Below, in pieces: positions 34,365 to 41,944 of a DNA stretch of 64,000 nucleotides. A program made the translations under genes and the position numbers. Origin of the DNA: an uncultured Pelagibacteraceae bacterium (GTDB taxonomy: Bacteria > Pseudomonadota > Alphaproteobacteria > Pelagibacterales > Pelagibacteraceae); NCBI GenBank assembly GCA_902554035.1, contig CACDMX010000003.1, forward strand, positions 62,001 through 126,000, read 5' to 3'. Position 1 is the first letter of the stretch. The number at the start of each line of letters is the position of its first letter. The notes beneath the pieces are model-generated. The model did no database searches. It saw only the letters and a program-made list of their open reading frames with translations, and had not been told where the DNA came from.

Positions 34365-35153
34365 ATGGCTAATCATTCTTTAAAGAGTAAAAAAATTATT
34401 ATATCTGCTGGAGCATCTGGAATTGGATTTGCTATAGCAAAAGTTTGTTTGTCAAAAGGGGCGATTGTTTATCTTTGTGACATTAATGAAAAACAAATTA
34501 ATAAACTTAAAAAACATCCTCTTAATAATAAAAGATTATTTAGTTATGTATATGATGCTTCCAACGAGTATGATGTTTCAAATTTTTTTTTAGAAATTAA
34601 AAAAAAAACAAAAAAAATAGATGCACTAATTAATAATGTGGGCGTTGCTGGGCCTACTGGTAACATAGAGGAACTCGACTCAGATGATTGGGAAAAAACT
34701 TTAAAAACAAATGTAATTAGTCATTTTTATTTTTCAAAATTAGCTATACCGATGCTTAAAATGAATAAAGGTGGATCTATTGTTAATCTTTCTTCTGGTG
34801 CAGGTATTATGGGTTTTCCTCTAAGATCTCCTTACGCAGCAAGCAAATGGGCTGTTATTGGTATGACAAAAACTTTAGCCATAGAACTTGGCAAATTTAA
34901 AATTAGAGTTAATGCAATTTGTCCTGGAACAATTAAAGGTGACAGAATGGTAAGAGTTATAAGAGATAAAGCGAAGTTTTTAAAAGTTTCTAAAAAAAAA
35001 ATTGAAAAAGAATTTATATCTATGGCCTCTATGAATTGTTGGATCTATGAGGAAGATATAGGAAAAATATGTGCTTTTCTTATTTCTGATGACAGTGGAA
35101 GAATTTCCGGACAAGTCGTAGGCGTTGATGGTAACGCCATACGACTTGATTAA
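34365..35153 (+). CDS. Short-chain dehydrogenase/reductase (SDR)
   Basis: A 262-residue NAD(P)-dependent classical SDR. Cofactor motif ISAGASGIGFAIAK near residues 12-25, INNVGVAG (NNxG), catalytic Ser in IVNLSSGAG and Tyr-Lys in SPYAASKWAVIGMTKTLA, then RVNAICPGTIKGDRM. It is translationally adjacent to proV, so its substrate is likely the imported compound or a product of it. With a gamma-butyrobetaine-type hydroxylase on one side and a carnitine-type keto-acid cleavage enzyme on the other, it is a candidate for the missing carnitine 3-dehydrogenase step, although known carnitine dehydrogenases belong to the 3HCDH family. That assignment is inference. Confidence 0.88.
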   Translation: MANHSLKSKKIIISAGASGIGFAIAKVCLSKGAIVYLCDINEKQINKLKKHPLNNKRLFSYVYDASNEYDVSNFFLEIKKKTKKIDALINNVGVAGPTGNIEELDSDDWEKTLKTNVISHFYFSKLAIPMLKMNKGGSIVNLSSGAGIMGFPLRSPYAASKWAVIGMTKTLAIELGKFKIRVNAICPGTIKGDRMVRVIRDKAKFLKVSKKKIEKEFISMASMNCWIYEEDIGKICAFLISDDSGRISGQVVGVDGNAIRLD

Positions 35154-35162
35154 TTAATTTGT

Positions 35163-35609
35163 TTATAGTTGATTAATTAGTTCAGCTGCAATTTTTTTTG
35201 ATTTGCCAGAAAATTTTATAGATTTTATTGTTTCAAGATTTGATTTATCATTACCAACTACAACAAATCCTATCATTCCCATGCTTTTATGTGGAGTGCA
35301 CCAGTAAGCATAAATACCAGGAATAGTAAATTTATATTCTACATCCGTGTTAAATTTAGACTTAAATTTATCGACACCTTCAGGTACGCCACCTTTTATA
35401 AACTCAACATTGTGTCCTTTTGTTGTAGCCTTCCAAAAAATAGTATCACCAACATTAATTTTAACTACTTTCTTGGAATAGACCATACTTTCTTTTCCTT
35501 GTTTATTTAACATCTCAATTGTTTCATCAGCTACTGTTGCCCCTGATAATGTTAGCAAAAAAATAGTTGTAACAAATAAACAACACAAATGGTTTTTAAT
35601 TTTTTTCAT
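35163..35609 (-). CDS. Pseudoazurin-type cupredoxin
   Basis: A 148-residue periplasmic type-1 copper protein from the ATG at 35609, which has AAAGGA five bases upstream. A longer frame to 35636 would add nine residues and lacks this spacing. A signal peptide (hydrophobic CCLFVTTIFLLTLSGATVA) is followed by EMLNKQGKESMVY, the usual pseudoazurin start. Copper ligands match exactly: His in KGHNVEF, then Cys, His and Met in the CTPHKSMGM loop with the C+3 and C+8 spacing. It shuttles electrons in the periplasm, for example to or from cytochrome oxidase or dehydrogenases. Location within the betaine region may be accidental. Confidence 0.93.
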   Translation of the reverse strand: MKKIKNHLCCLFVTTIFLLTLSGATVADETIEMLNKQGKESMVYSKKVVKINVGDTIFWKATTKGHNVEFIKGGVPEGVDKFKSKFNTDVEYKFTIPGIYAYWCTPHKSMGMIGFVVVGNDKSNLETIKSIKFSGKSKKIAAELINQL

Positions 35610-35732
35610 ATTTTTCCTTTCATTAAAGATACCCACACAGAATCTTTGAGATTTGGTTACAAATGTTATTTAATTAATTATTAATTTTTATAAATCAATT
35701 AATAGGACTGTAGCATGTTGACACATATATAA

Positions 35733-36617
35733 TTAATTATGTTTAGTAAGCTTGAGCTTTTCTCTTGTTTCTTCTGGAGTCATTGCAGTAACACCTAAAT
35801 CATTGATAATTCTCATAGCTTTTTCAACAAGTTGTGCATTTGTAGCTAGTTTGCCTTTAGATAAATATAAATTATCCTCAAGGCCAACTCTTGGGTTTCC
35901 CCCCATAACTACAGTTTGAGCAACAAATGGCATTTCGTTTTTAGAAATAGCGAATCCAGACCATACTCCCTCTTTAGGCATTATATCTTTCATGGCTTGC
36001 ATAGCCAATGGTGTAGCTGGAGCGCCCCAAGGGATACCTAAACACATTTGAAACATTGGAGGATCGCTTAACAAACCCTCTTTATAAAGTTGTGCTCCAA
36101 ACCACATATTGCCTAAATCAAATGCTTCTATTTCTGGTTTTACTTTTATTTCTTTTAATCTTTTTGCAGCTTTTCTTAAATCTCTCGGGGTATTAATAGT
36201 TATGACAGAACCATCGCCGAAATTAAGAGTTCCACAATCTAAAGTGCAAATTTCGGGTAAAAACTGTTCTGCGTTTGCAATTCTTTCTGTCACGTTTGCC
36301 ATATCAGTTAGTGGGCCAAATTGTAATGGACTATTTTCTCCAATATCAAGATCCCCACCCATTCCAGTTGTCAAATTAATTATTACATCGGTGTCACTAG
36401 ATCTTATTCTATCAACAACTTCTTTGTATAATTCAAGTCTCCTACTTGGAGTGCCATCCTTTTCTCTTACGTGGATATGTGCAATAGCTGCTCCTGCTTT
36501 AGCAGCTTCGATTGACGCTTTTGCAATTTGTTCAGGTGTCTTAGGCAAATCTGGGTGTTTACCGGCAGTATCACCAGATCCAGTTACTGCGCAGGATATA
36601 AAAACTTTATTGTTCAT
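35733..36617 (-). CDS. Beta-keto acid cleavage enzyme (BKACE, DUF849), 3-dehydrocarnitine type
   Basis: A 294-residue TIM-barrel zinc enzyme that condenses a beta-keto acid with acetyl-CoA to give acetoacetate and a new acyl-CoA. Zinc ligands are seen in AHIHVRE (HxH near residue 47) and in NPRVGLEDNLY (Glu near 238). Landmarks ISCAVTGSGDT, INLTTGMGGDL, ICTLDCGTLNFGDG and CLGIPWGAPA resemble the subgroup (CdhC) that cleaves 3-dehydrocarnitine to betainyl-CoA. The subgroup call is from pattern memory, not a search. It is divergent by 49 bases from a thioesterase of the kind that hydrolyses betainyl-CoA, which strongly supports the pairing. Confidence 0.87.
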   Translation of the reverse strand: MNNKVFISCAVTGSGDTAGKHPDLPKTPEQIAKASIEAAKAGAAIAHIHVREKDGTPSRRLELYKEVVDRIRSSDTDVIINLTTGMGGDLDIGENSPLQFGPLTDMANVTERIANAEQFLPEICTLDCGTLNFGDGSVITINTPRDLRKAAKRLKEIKVKPEIEAFDLGNMWFGAQLYKEGLLSDPPMFQMCLGIPWGAPATPLAMQAMKDIMPKEGVWSGFAISKNEMPFVAQTVVMGGNPRVGLEDNLYLSKGKLATNAQLVEKAMRIINDLGVTAMTPEETREKLKLTKHN

Positions 36618-36636
36618 TAGAATTATTAGATTTATA

Positions 36637-36662
36637 CTATTTTAAAAAATTATTTAAAATAG
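36637..36662. promoter_or_regulatory. Inverted repeat between divergent BKACE and thioesterase genes
   Basis: Perfect 10-bp arms, CTATTTTAAA (36637-36646) and TTTAAAATAG (36653-36662), around a 6-base centre. It fills most of the 49-base divergent spacer and ends four bases before the thioesterase ATG. This is the geometry of an operator that controls both genes at once. Confidence 0.45.
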
Positions 36663-36666
36663 AAAA

Positions 36667-37137
36667 ATGTCAATTAATTTAAAAAGTCAAAAAATTATTA
36701 AAGAATGGACCGATTATAATAACCATATGAACGTTGCTTATTATAACTTAATTTTTGATATATATGGCGCAGAAATTTTAATGACAAAATTTAAAATGGG
36801 AGAGCATTCAGCAAAGACAACTAAAAAGAGTATAATGTGGGTTGAGACCCATATAGTTTACAATCAAGAAGTAAAAGAAGGAGATGAAGTAGATATAAAT
36901 TTGACCTTTGTTGATCATGATAAAAAAAGAGTTTTATATAAAATGGAAATGATTCATAAGGAAAAAAAATACCTTGCTGCTGCAATTGAAGTACTTGCCT
37001 TGTATGTAGACTTGGGCCAAAGAAAGGTTGCTGAGTTTGAAGATGAAAAGATTAAAATTATGGATGAATACATTGAAAAAAATAAAAGTGGATTTAATAA
37101 TAAAGATTTAAAATTTTTATCTAAATTAAAAAAATAA
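36667..37137 (+). CDS. Hotdog-fold acyl-CoA thioesterase, betainyl-CoA thioesterase-like
   Basis: A 156-residue 4HBT-type hotdog protein. The N-terminal EWTDYNNHMNVAYYNLIFD (catalytic Asp/His region near residues 18-36) is the pattern of thioesterases that follow or are fused to carnitine dehydrogenases (CdhB type), and IMWVETHIVYNQEVKEGDEV fits the second strand. It would release glycine betaine from betainyl-CoA. Its divergent, 49-base neighbour is a BKACE, the enzyme that would make that thioester. Specificity is inferred from context. Confidence 0.8.
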   Translation: MSINLKSQKIIKEWTDYNNHMNVAYYNLIFDIYGAEILMTKFKMGEHSAKTTKKSIMWVETHIVYNQEVKEGDEVDINLTFVDHDKKRVLYKMEMIHKEKKYLAAAIEVLALYVDLGQRKVAEFEDEKIKIMDEYIEKNKSGFNNKDLKFLSKLKK

Positions 37138-37140
37138 TTG

Positions 37141-37482
37141 CTAGTCTACTTTTATATCATTCATTAAATGAACAATAACTACCCCAATTACAATAAACAA
37201 AAGTCCAATAGCAGTGGGTATGTTCGGTATCTGGTTGTATTTAAAAGACGCAATAATTGTTATACCAACTATTCCTAGTCCTGCCCAGCTTGCATAAACA
37301 ATGCTCACAGGTATAACTTTCATCGCATGAGAGATTAGGTAAAGACAAGCACACAAAGCCACTACAACTATCAACGAAGGGTATAGTTTAGTAAAGCCAT
37401 TAGTATCCTTTAAAAAGCTTGTACTGATTAATTCAAAAAAAATTGCTAAAATCAAAAGTATATATGCCCATGTAAGATTCAT
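37141..37482 (-). CDS. Small multidrug resistance (SMR) family transporter
   Basis: A 113-residue four-helix membrane protein from the ATG at 37482. An AAGG Shine-Dalgarno about seven bases upstream supports this start over a longer frame at 37506. The essential Glu of helix 1 is in LAIFFELISTSFL, and helix 3 has SIVYASWAGLGIVGITI, the SMR dimer signature. Members export quaternary ammonium and guanidinium compounds, or import betaine and choline in some species. Its place among betaine-type enzymes favours a quaternary-amine role. It converges with the thioesterase gene, three bases between stops. Confidence 0.9.
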   Translation of the reverse strand: MNLTWAYILLILAIFFELISTSFLKDTNGFTKLYPSLIVVVALCACLYLISHAMKVIPVSIVYASWAGLGIVGITIIASFKYNQIPNIPTAIGLLFIVIGVVIVHLMNDIKVD

Positions 37483-37539
37483 ATATAACCTTATACATAG
37501 TGACAAATTTAATTTCTAGATATAAATTAAGTAATATTT

Positions 37540-38367
37540 ATGAAAATAAGTTTAACATCAGGTGCATTAGGCGCTGAAGTTGAAGGGATAGATCTTAAAA
37601 ATTCCTCAAAAGAAAACTTTAGTAAGATTAATGAGCTTTTGCTAGAACATAAAGTGATTTTTTTTAGAGACCAAAATATTTCACCTGAGCAACAAATAAA
37701 TTTAGCAAAATTTTTTGGTCCTTTAGAAAGACATGTTTATGTTAAGGGTAGAGAAAAATTTCCTGAGATAATAAGAATAATTAAAGGCCGTAACGAAAAA
37801 CACCAGTGGGGAGAAACCTGGCATACAGATGTGAGTTATAATAAAAATCCTACAAAAGTTATTATTTTAAAATCTATAAAGATACCTCCTGTGGGTGGTG
37901 ATACAATGTTTTCAAATATGGAAATTGCTTACGATACATTAGATGAAAAAATTAAAAAAAAAATAAAAGATAAAAAAGCAATTCATAGTTCTTTAGGAGC
38001 TGCCGCTTTTGTAGAAAAGTATGAGGAAATGGAGGGAAATGGAAACTTGGATGAATATTCTAATGAACATCCAGTTGTCAGAACTCATCCTGAAACTGGA
38101 AAAAAAATTCTATATGTAAACTCAATGTATACAAAAAAAATTTTAGGAATGGATAAAAATGAAAGCGATGATATTTTAAAAGAAATTTTTCTTCACCAGG
38201 AAAGACTAGATTTTACCTGTAGATTTAAATGGACAGAAAATGCTGTAGCTATCTGGGATAATAGAAGTACACAGCATCAAGGTTTAACTGACTTTTTTCC
38301 CGGAAGAGGGCTTGGTTTTGAGAGAATAATGGATCGAATTGCTATTGAAGGAGATAAACCAAATTAA
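37540..38367 (+). CDS. TauD/TfdA-family 2-oxoglutarate dioxygenase
   Basis: A 275-residue iron/2-oxoglutarate oxygenase. The N-terminus (SGALGAEVEGIDLK) and KVIFFRDQNISPEQ are typical of TauD. Iron ligands are His and Asp in WHTDVSY, and the distal His in TQHQGLTDFFPGR with the 2-oxoglutarate-binding Arg shortly after. Relatives hydroxylate taurine, aryloxyacetates or other small acids so that they break down. It is five bases upstream of a PhnZ/TmpB-type oxygenase gene. Such pairs hydroxylate an alkyl phosphonate next to phosphorus and then cleave the C-P bond. Whether the substrate is a phosphonate is not proven. Confidence 0.88.
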   Translation: MKISLTSGALGAEVEGIDLKNSSKENFSKINELLLEHKVIFFRDQNISPEQQINLAKFFGPLERHVYVKGREKFPEIIRIIKGRNEKHQWGETWHTDVSYNKNPTKVIILKSIKIPPVGGDTMFSNMEIAYDTLDEKIKKKIKDKKAIHSSLGAAAFVEKYEEMEGNGNLDEYSNEHPVVRTHPETGKKILYVNSMYTKKILGMDKNESDDILKEIFLHQERLDFTCRFKWTENAVAIWDNRSTQHQGLTDFFPGRGLGFERIMDRIAIEGDKPN

Positions 38368-38372
38368 AATTA

Positions 38373-38909
38373 ATGAACGTAATTTATAAAATTATTTCAA
38401 ATTTTATTAACAACAAATCTTTATATATTGGAGAAAGTGTTACGATGTCAGAACATATGATTCAAGCTGCGATGCTTGCAGAAAAAGCAAAAGCTAATGA
38501 TAGTTTAATATGCGCTTGTTTGCTTCACGATTATGGTCATTTTCTTTTAAAAGATCCTAGTGAATTGGTAGAAAAAAAATTGGATGGAAAACATGAGGAT
38601 ATAGGGTACGAATATTTAAAAAAATTCTTTAAAGAGGATGTTGTAGAGCCTATAAAATATCACGTAATTGCCAAAAGATATTTAGTAAGAAAAAAAAAAT
38701 ATTTTAATCAATTGTCAGAAGCATCAAAGATAAGCTTAAAATTGCAAGGTGGAATGTTAAATAAAAAGGAAAGCGAAGAATTTGAAAAAAATAAATTTTT
38801 TAAAGATGCAATTAATTTAAGAAAATTTGATGAATTTGCAAAAAAGACTAATATTAAAATGAAAAATATTAGCCAATACGAAGATTTGCTTCGTTCTAAA
38901 CTTTTATGA
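38373..38909 (+). CDS. PhnZ/TmpB-type mixed-valent diiron HD oxygenase
   Basis: A 178-residue HD-fold protein. All diiron ligands of PhnZ can be matched with near-identical spacing: His28, His52, Asp53, His74, His97 and Asp153. The two residues that occupy the open iron site in PhnZ until substrate binds (Tyr and Glu 10 and 7 residues before the first His) are also present as Tyr18 and Glu21. This makes an oxygenase far more likely than a hydrolase. PhnZ cleaves 2-amino-1-hydroxyethylphosphonate to glycine and TmpB cleaves the trimethyl analogue to glycine betaine. The gene follows a TauD-type dioxygenase and overlaps a GMC dehydrogenase by four bases, in one operon. Confidence 0.87.
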   Translation: MNVIYKIISNFINNKSLYIGESVTMSEHMIQAAMLAEKAKANDSLICACLLHDYGHFLLKDPSELVEKKLDGKHEDIGYEYLKKFFKEDVVEPIKYHVIAKRYLVRKKKYFNQLSEASKISLKLQGGMLNKKESEEFEKNKFFKDAINLRKFDEFAKKTNIKMKNISQYEDLLRSKLL

Positions 38910-40486
38910 AATTTGATTATATAATAATTGGAGCTGGTTCAGCTGGATGCGTTTTGGCAAATAGATTAACTGATAACGCAAAAAATAATGTTGCTTTAAT
39001 GGAAGCTGGCAAACCTAGTGACATTTGGAAAGTAAACATGCCTCTTGCAATTTTATACACAATGCATGATCCAAAATATAATTACAAATACTATTCAGAA
39101 CCAGAACCTCATTTAAATGGCAGAAGATTATTTTGCCCAAGAGGAAAAATGATCGGTGGTTGTTCTGCCCATAACGGAATGGTATATGTTAGAGGAAATC
39201 CTAACGACTATCAAAGATGGAAAGCTTTTGGATTAAAAGATTGGTCTTATAAAAAAGTTTTGCCATATTTTAAAAAAATCGAAACTTGGTCTGAAGGGGA
39301 AAATGAATACAGAGGTGGTAGTGGTATTCTTCCAGTTAATCAATCTAAAAATAAAAATCCTTTATTTAAAGCATTTATAGATTCTGCTGGAGAAGCTGGT
39401 TACAAAATTAATACTGATATGAACGGCAAAGATCAAGAGGGCTTTGGAATGTACGATGTTACAATCCATAAAGGAGAAAGAGCAAGTGTTTCAAAATATT
39501 ATTTAAATCCTGCAAAAAAAAGAAAAAATTTGAAGGTTTTCACAGAAGCTTTTGTTGAAAGAATTATATTTGAAGGAAAAAAGGCTGTGGGTATTGAAGT
39601 TAAAATTAAAAATAAAATTGAGAAGATTTACGTTAATAAAGAGGTAATTTTAAGTGGTGGAGCAATTAATTCACCTCAATTGCTAATGCTTTCCGGAGTC
39701 GGTCCAAGTCAACATTTAAAAGATAAAGGAATTAAAGTTGTCCAGAATCTAGAAGGTGTTGGAAAAAACTTACAGGACCATCTTGAAACTTACATACAAC
39801 AAGAGTGTAAAACTAAAGATACTTTATATTCTTATATAAATAAAATTAATATGCTTAAAATAGGTATTCAATGGTTTTTAAATAAAAGTGGTCCATGTTC
39901 TACATCTTTTTTAGAGGCTGGCGGTTTTTGCAAATCATCTCCTGAGAGAGAATTCCCAAATATACAATTTCATTTTTTTCCTGCATTTGTAATTGATCAT
40001 GGATTAGTTGATCCAGATAGACATGGGTATCAATTACACGCAAGTCCAAATCATCCAAAAAGTAGAGGACATATAACTTTAAATAGTTCTAATCCTTATG
40101 ATTATCCAAAAATTCAATTTAATTATTTAGAGCACGAAGATGATTTAAAACAAACTATAGAAAGTATTCATGTAGCGAGAAAAATTTTAGGTCAAAGCTC
40201 TTTGAAACCTTATGCTGGAGAAGAAATTGGACCTGGAGAAAATGCACAGACTAATGAGGTTTTTGAGGAATATATTAGATCAAAAGCAGAAACCGCTTAT
40301 CATCCATCTTGTACATTAAAAATGGGAACTGACAAAATGGCAGTTGTTGATGAAAAATTAAAGATTCATGGTCTTGATAACATAAGGGTTGTCGATGCTT
40401 CTGTTATGCCTGAGATAACTAGTGGAAACTTAAACGCACCTACATTAATGATTGCTGAAAAAGCAGCTGACTTAATATTAAATTAA
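38906..40486 (+). CDS. GMC-family FAD oxidoreductase, choline dehydrogenase-like
   Basis: A 526-residue flavoprotein. FAD motif IIIGAGSAGCVLANRL at residues 6-21, PRGKMIGGCSAHNGMVYVRGNPNDY (GMC signature 1), SGGAINSPQLLMLSGVGP (signature 2), and the C-terminal AYHPSCTLKMG and RVVDASVMPEITSGNLNAPTLMIAEKAA, with the active-site His. Length and motifs fit BetA-type alcohol dehydrogenases. Choline to betaine aldehyde is one possibility, but many paralogues in marine bacteria act on other alcohols. It is the third gene of the TauD-PhnZ-GMC operon (ATGA overlap), so its alcohol may be related to the substrate of those oxygenases. Confidence 0.9.
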   Translation: MKFDYIIIGAGSAGCVLANRLTDNAKNNVALMEAGKPSDIWKVNMPLAILYTMHDPKYNYKYYSEPEPHLNGRRLFCPRGKMIGGCSAHNGMVYVRGNPNDYQRWKAFGLKDWSYKKVLPYFKKIETWSEGENEYRGGSGILPVNQSKNKNPLFKAFIDSAGEAGYKINTDMNGKDQEGFGMYDVTIHKGERASVSKYYLNPAKKRKNLKVFTEAFVERIIFEGKKAVGIEVKIKNKIEKIYVNKEVILSGGAINSPQLLMLSGVGPSQHLKDKGIKVVQNLEGVGKNLQDHLETYIQQECKTKDTLYSYINKINMLKIGIQWFLNKSGPCSTSFLEAGGFCKSSPEREFPNIQFHFFPAFVIDHGLVDPDRHGYQLHASPNHPKSRGHITLNSSNPYDYPKIQFNYLEHEDDLKQTIESIHVARKILGQSSLKPYAGEEIGPGENAQTNEVFEEYIRSKAETAYHPSCTLKMGTDKMAVVDEKLKIHGLDNIRVVDASVMPEITSGNLNAPTLMIAEKAADLILN

Positions 40487-40494
40487 TCCTATAA

Positions 40495-41064
40495 TTATTT
40501 TATATATTCAAAGTTTTGTGTAGTTTCATTAACCCTCACAAGTTTTGCTTTATTTCTTAAATGAAATTTAGTTGCCATATCAGTTAAAGGAGACAGTGTA
40601 ACTAATCTATTAAGATGATTAGATTTTTTAATCATTTTAAATACTTCTTTTACAATTAATTTACCTCCTCCTTTTTTTTTAGACCAAACCGTATAAGCAA
40701 TTGCAATTTTTCCAACTTTTTGATCTCTAAGTGCACTTTGTAAGAAAGCATCCTTACTTAGTTTATCTAATTCGTCAACATTTCTTGGAATTTCATTTGT
40801 AAAAGCAAAACACATTATCGCATGAATTTCATTTTTATATTTAACACCATAAATTTTTCTTCCATAGCTTGTTCTGAATTCATTGTCTAATTCTGGTCTT
40901 ACTGGATCTTCGTTTGTATTGCATTCTTTTAAACTTACTAAATCAGCACCTTTAACCCATTCAAAAAAGTTGTTTAGTCTTTTCTTTATAATTTGACTTT
41001 TTTTTTGTATTCCATCTTTAATTCTTACTTTGATTTTTTGTTCGTCATTCTCTGGCATTTTCAT
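40495..41064 (-). CDS. Hypothetical protein, possibly acetyltransferase-like
   Basis: A 189-residue soluble protein with a charged N-terminus. The central part (IYGVKYKNEIHAIMCFAFTNE) and the later VGKIAIAYTVWSKKKGGGKLIVKEVFKMI, LVTLSPLTDMATKFHLRNKAKLV look like the strands and helix of a GNAT-type fold, in particular the acyl-CoA-contacting strand, but the classical Q/RxxGxG/A loop is degenerate (KKKGGG). I do not recognise a family with certainty. It converges with the GMC gene and lies downstream of the Ehu-like transporter on the minus strand. Confidence 0.5.
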   Translation of the reverse strand: MKMPENDEQKIKVRIKDGIQKKSQIIKKRLNNFFEWVKGADLVSLKECNTNEDPVRPELDNEFRTSYGRKIYGVKYKNEIHAIMCFAFTNEIPRNVDELDKLSKDAFLQSALRDQKVGKIAIAYTVWSKKKGGGKLIVKEVFKMIKKSNHLNRLVTLSPLTDMATKFHLRNKAKLVRVNETTQNFEYIK

Positions 41065-41140
41065 GATTTTTAATATTTTTACTTTTTATTAATAATGTTA
41101 TTTAAGGAAGTCAGTTATGCATTAATCTAATACTTATTAT

Positions 41141-41932
41141 CTAATTAGCATCCAAAACTGCATGCAAGAATTGCTTTGTTCTCTCATTTTGTGGATCGCC
41201 AAATAATTTTTCTGGGGGACCTTGTTCAAAAATTTTACCATCATTAAAGAAACAGACTCTATCAGATATTTCTCTTGCAAAACCCATTTGATGAGTGACC
41301 ATTATCATTGTAAGATTATGTTCCTTATTTAAAGATCTAATTACATTTAAAACCTCACCTACCACCTCTGGATCTAGCGCTGAAGTAATTTCATCAAGAA
41401 GCATTACTTTGGGCCTCATTGCCAATGCTCTTGCTATAGCTACTCTTTGTTGTTGTCCACCTGACAATCTTGATGGATGTTGGTCTTTTTTATCTGTTAA
41501 ACCAACTAACTCTAATAATTCAAGCGCTCTTTGCTCAGCCTCTTCTTTTTTCATACCAAGAACTTCAATAGGTGCCTCTATACAATTTTGAAGTGCTGTC
41601 ATGTGAGGAAATAGATTAAATTGTTGAAAGACCATTCCTATTTTTGAACGTCTTTCTCTTAAATATTTTTCACTTGCTTCCACTAACTTTCCATCTGAGT
41701 TCATATGAGTTAATGTTTCGCCATCTAAATGTATAACGCCTCCATTAATTTTTTCTAATGTCATTAAAACTCTTAATACAGTAGTTTTTCCTGATCCCGA
41801 TGGTCCAATGATTGATACCATTTCATTTTTTTTAATATCTAAATTCAATTTGTCTAAAACTATTAGATCGCCATATTGCTTTGTTACATTTTCGAATTTT
41901 ACAATAATTTCTTCAGTATTTTTATTTTCCAT
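41141..41932 (-). CDS. Polar amino acid ABC transporter ATP-binding protein (GlnQ/EhuA type)
   Basis: A 263-residue ATPase with Walker A GPSGSGKTT, the Q-loop in GMVFQQFNLFPHMTALQN, signature LSGGQQQRVAIARAL, Walker B VMLLDEITSALDPE and the switch His in MIMVTHQMGFA. This is the HisP/GlnQ family pattern. It is the last gene of a four-gene minus-strand operon (binding protein, two permeases, ATPase). The ATPase follows the second permease by 12 bases. Confidence 0.93.
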   Translation of the reverse strand: MENKNTEEIIVKFENVTKQYGDLIVLDKLNLDIKKNEMVSIIGPSGSGKTTVLRVLMTLEKINGGVIHLDGETLTHMNSDGKLVEASEKYLRERRSKIGMVFQQFNLFPHMTALQNCIEAPIEVLGMKKEEAEQRALELLELVGLTDKKDQHPSRLSGGQQQRVAIARALAMRPKVMLLDEITSALDPEVVGEVLNVIRSLNKEHNLTMIMVTHQMGFAREISDRVCFFNDGKIFEQGPPEKLFGDPQNERTKQFLHAVLDAN

Positions 41933-41944
41933 AATTTAAATTTT

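Noticed and set aside
36109-36645. A 178-residue plus-strand frame opposite the BKACE gene
   Set aside because: The BKACE protein has its full family motifs across the same bases. The antisense product has typical shadow composition (Ser, Pro, Leu).
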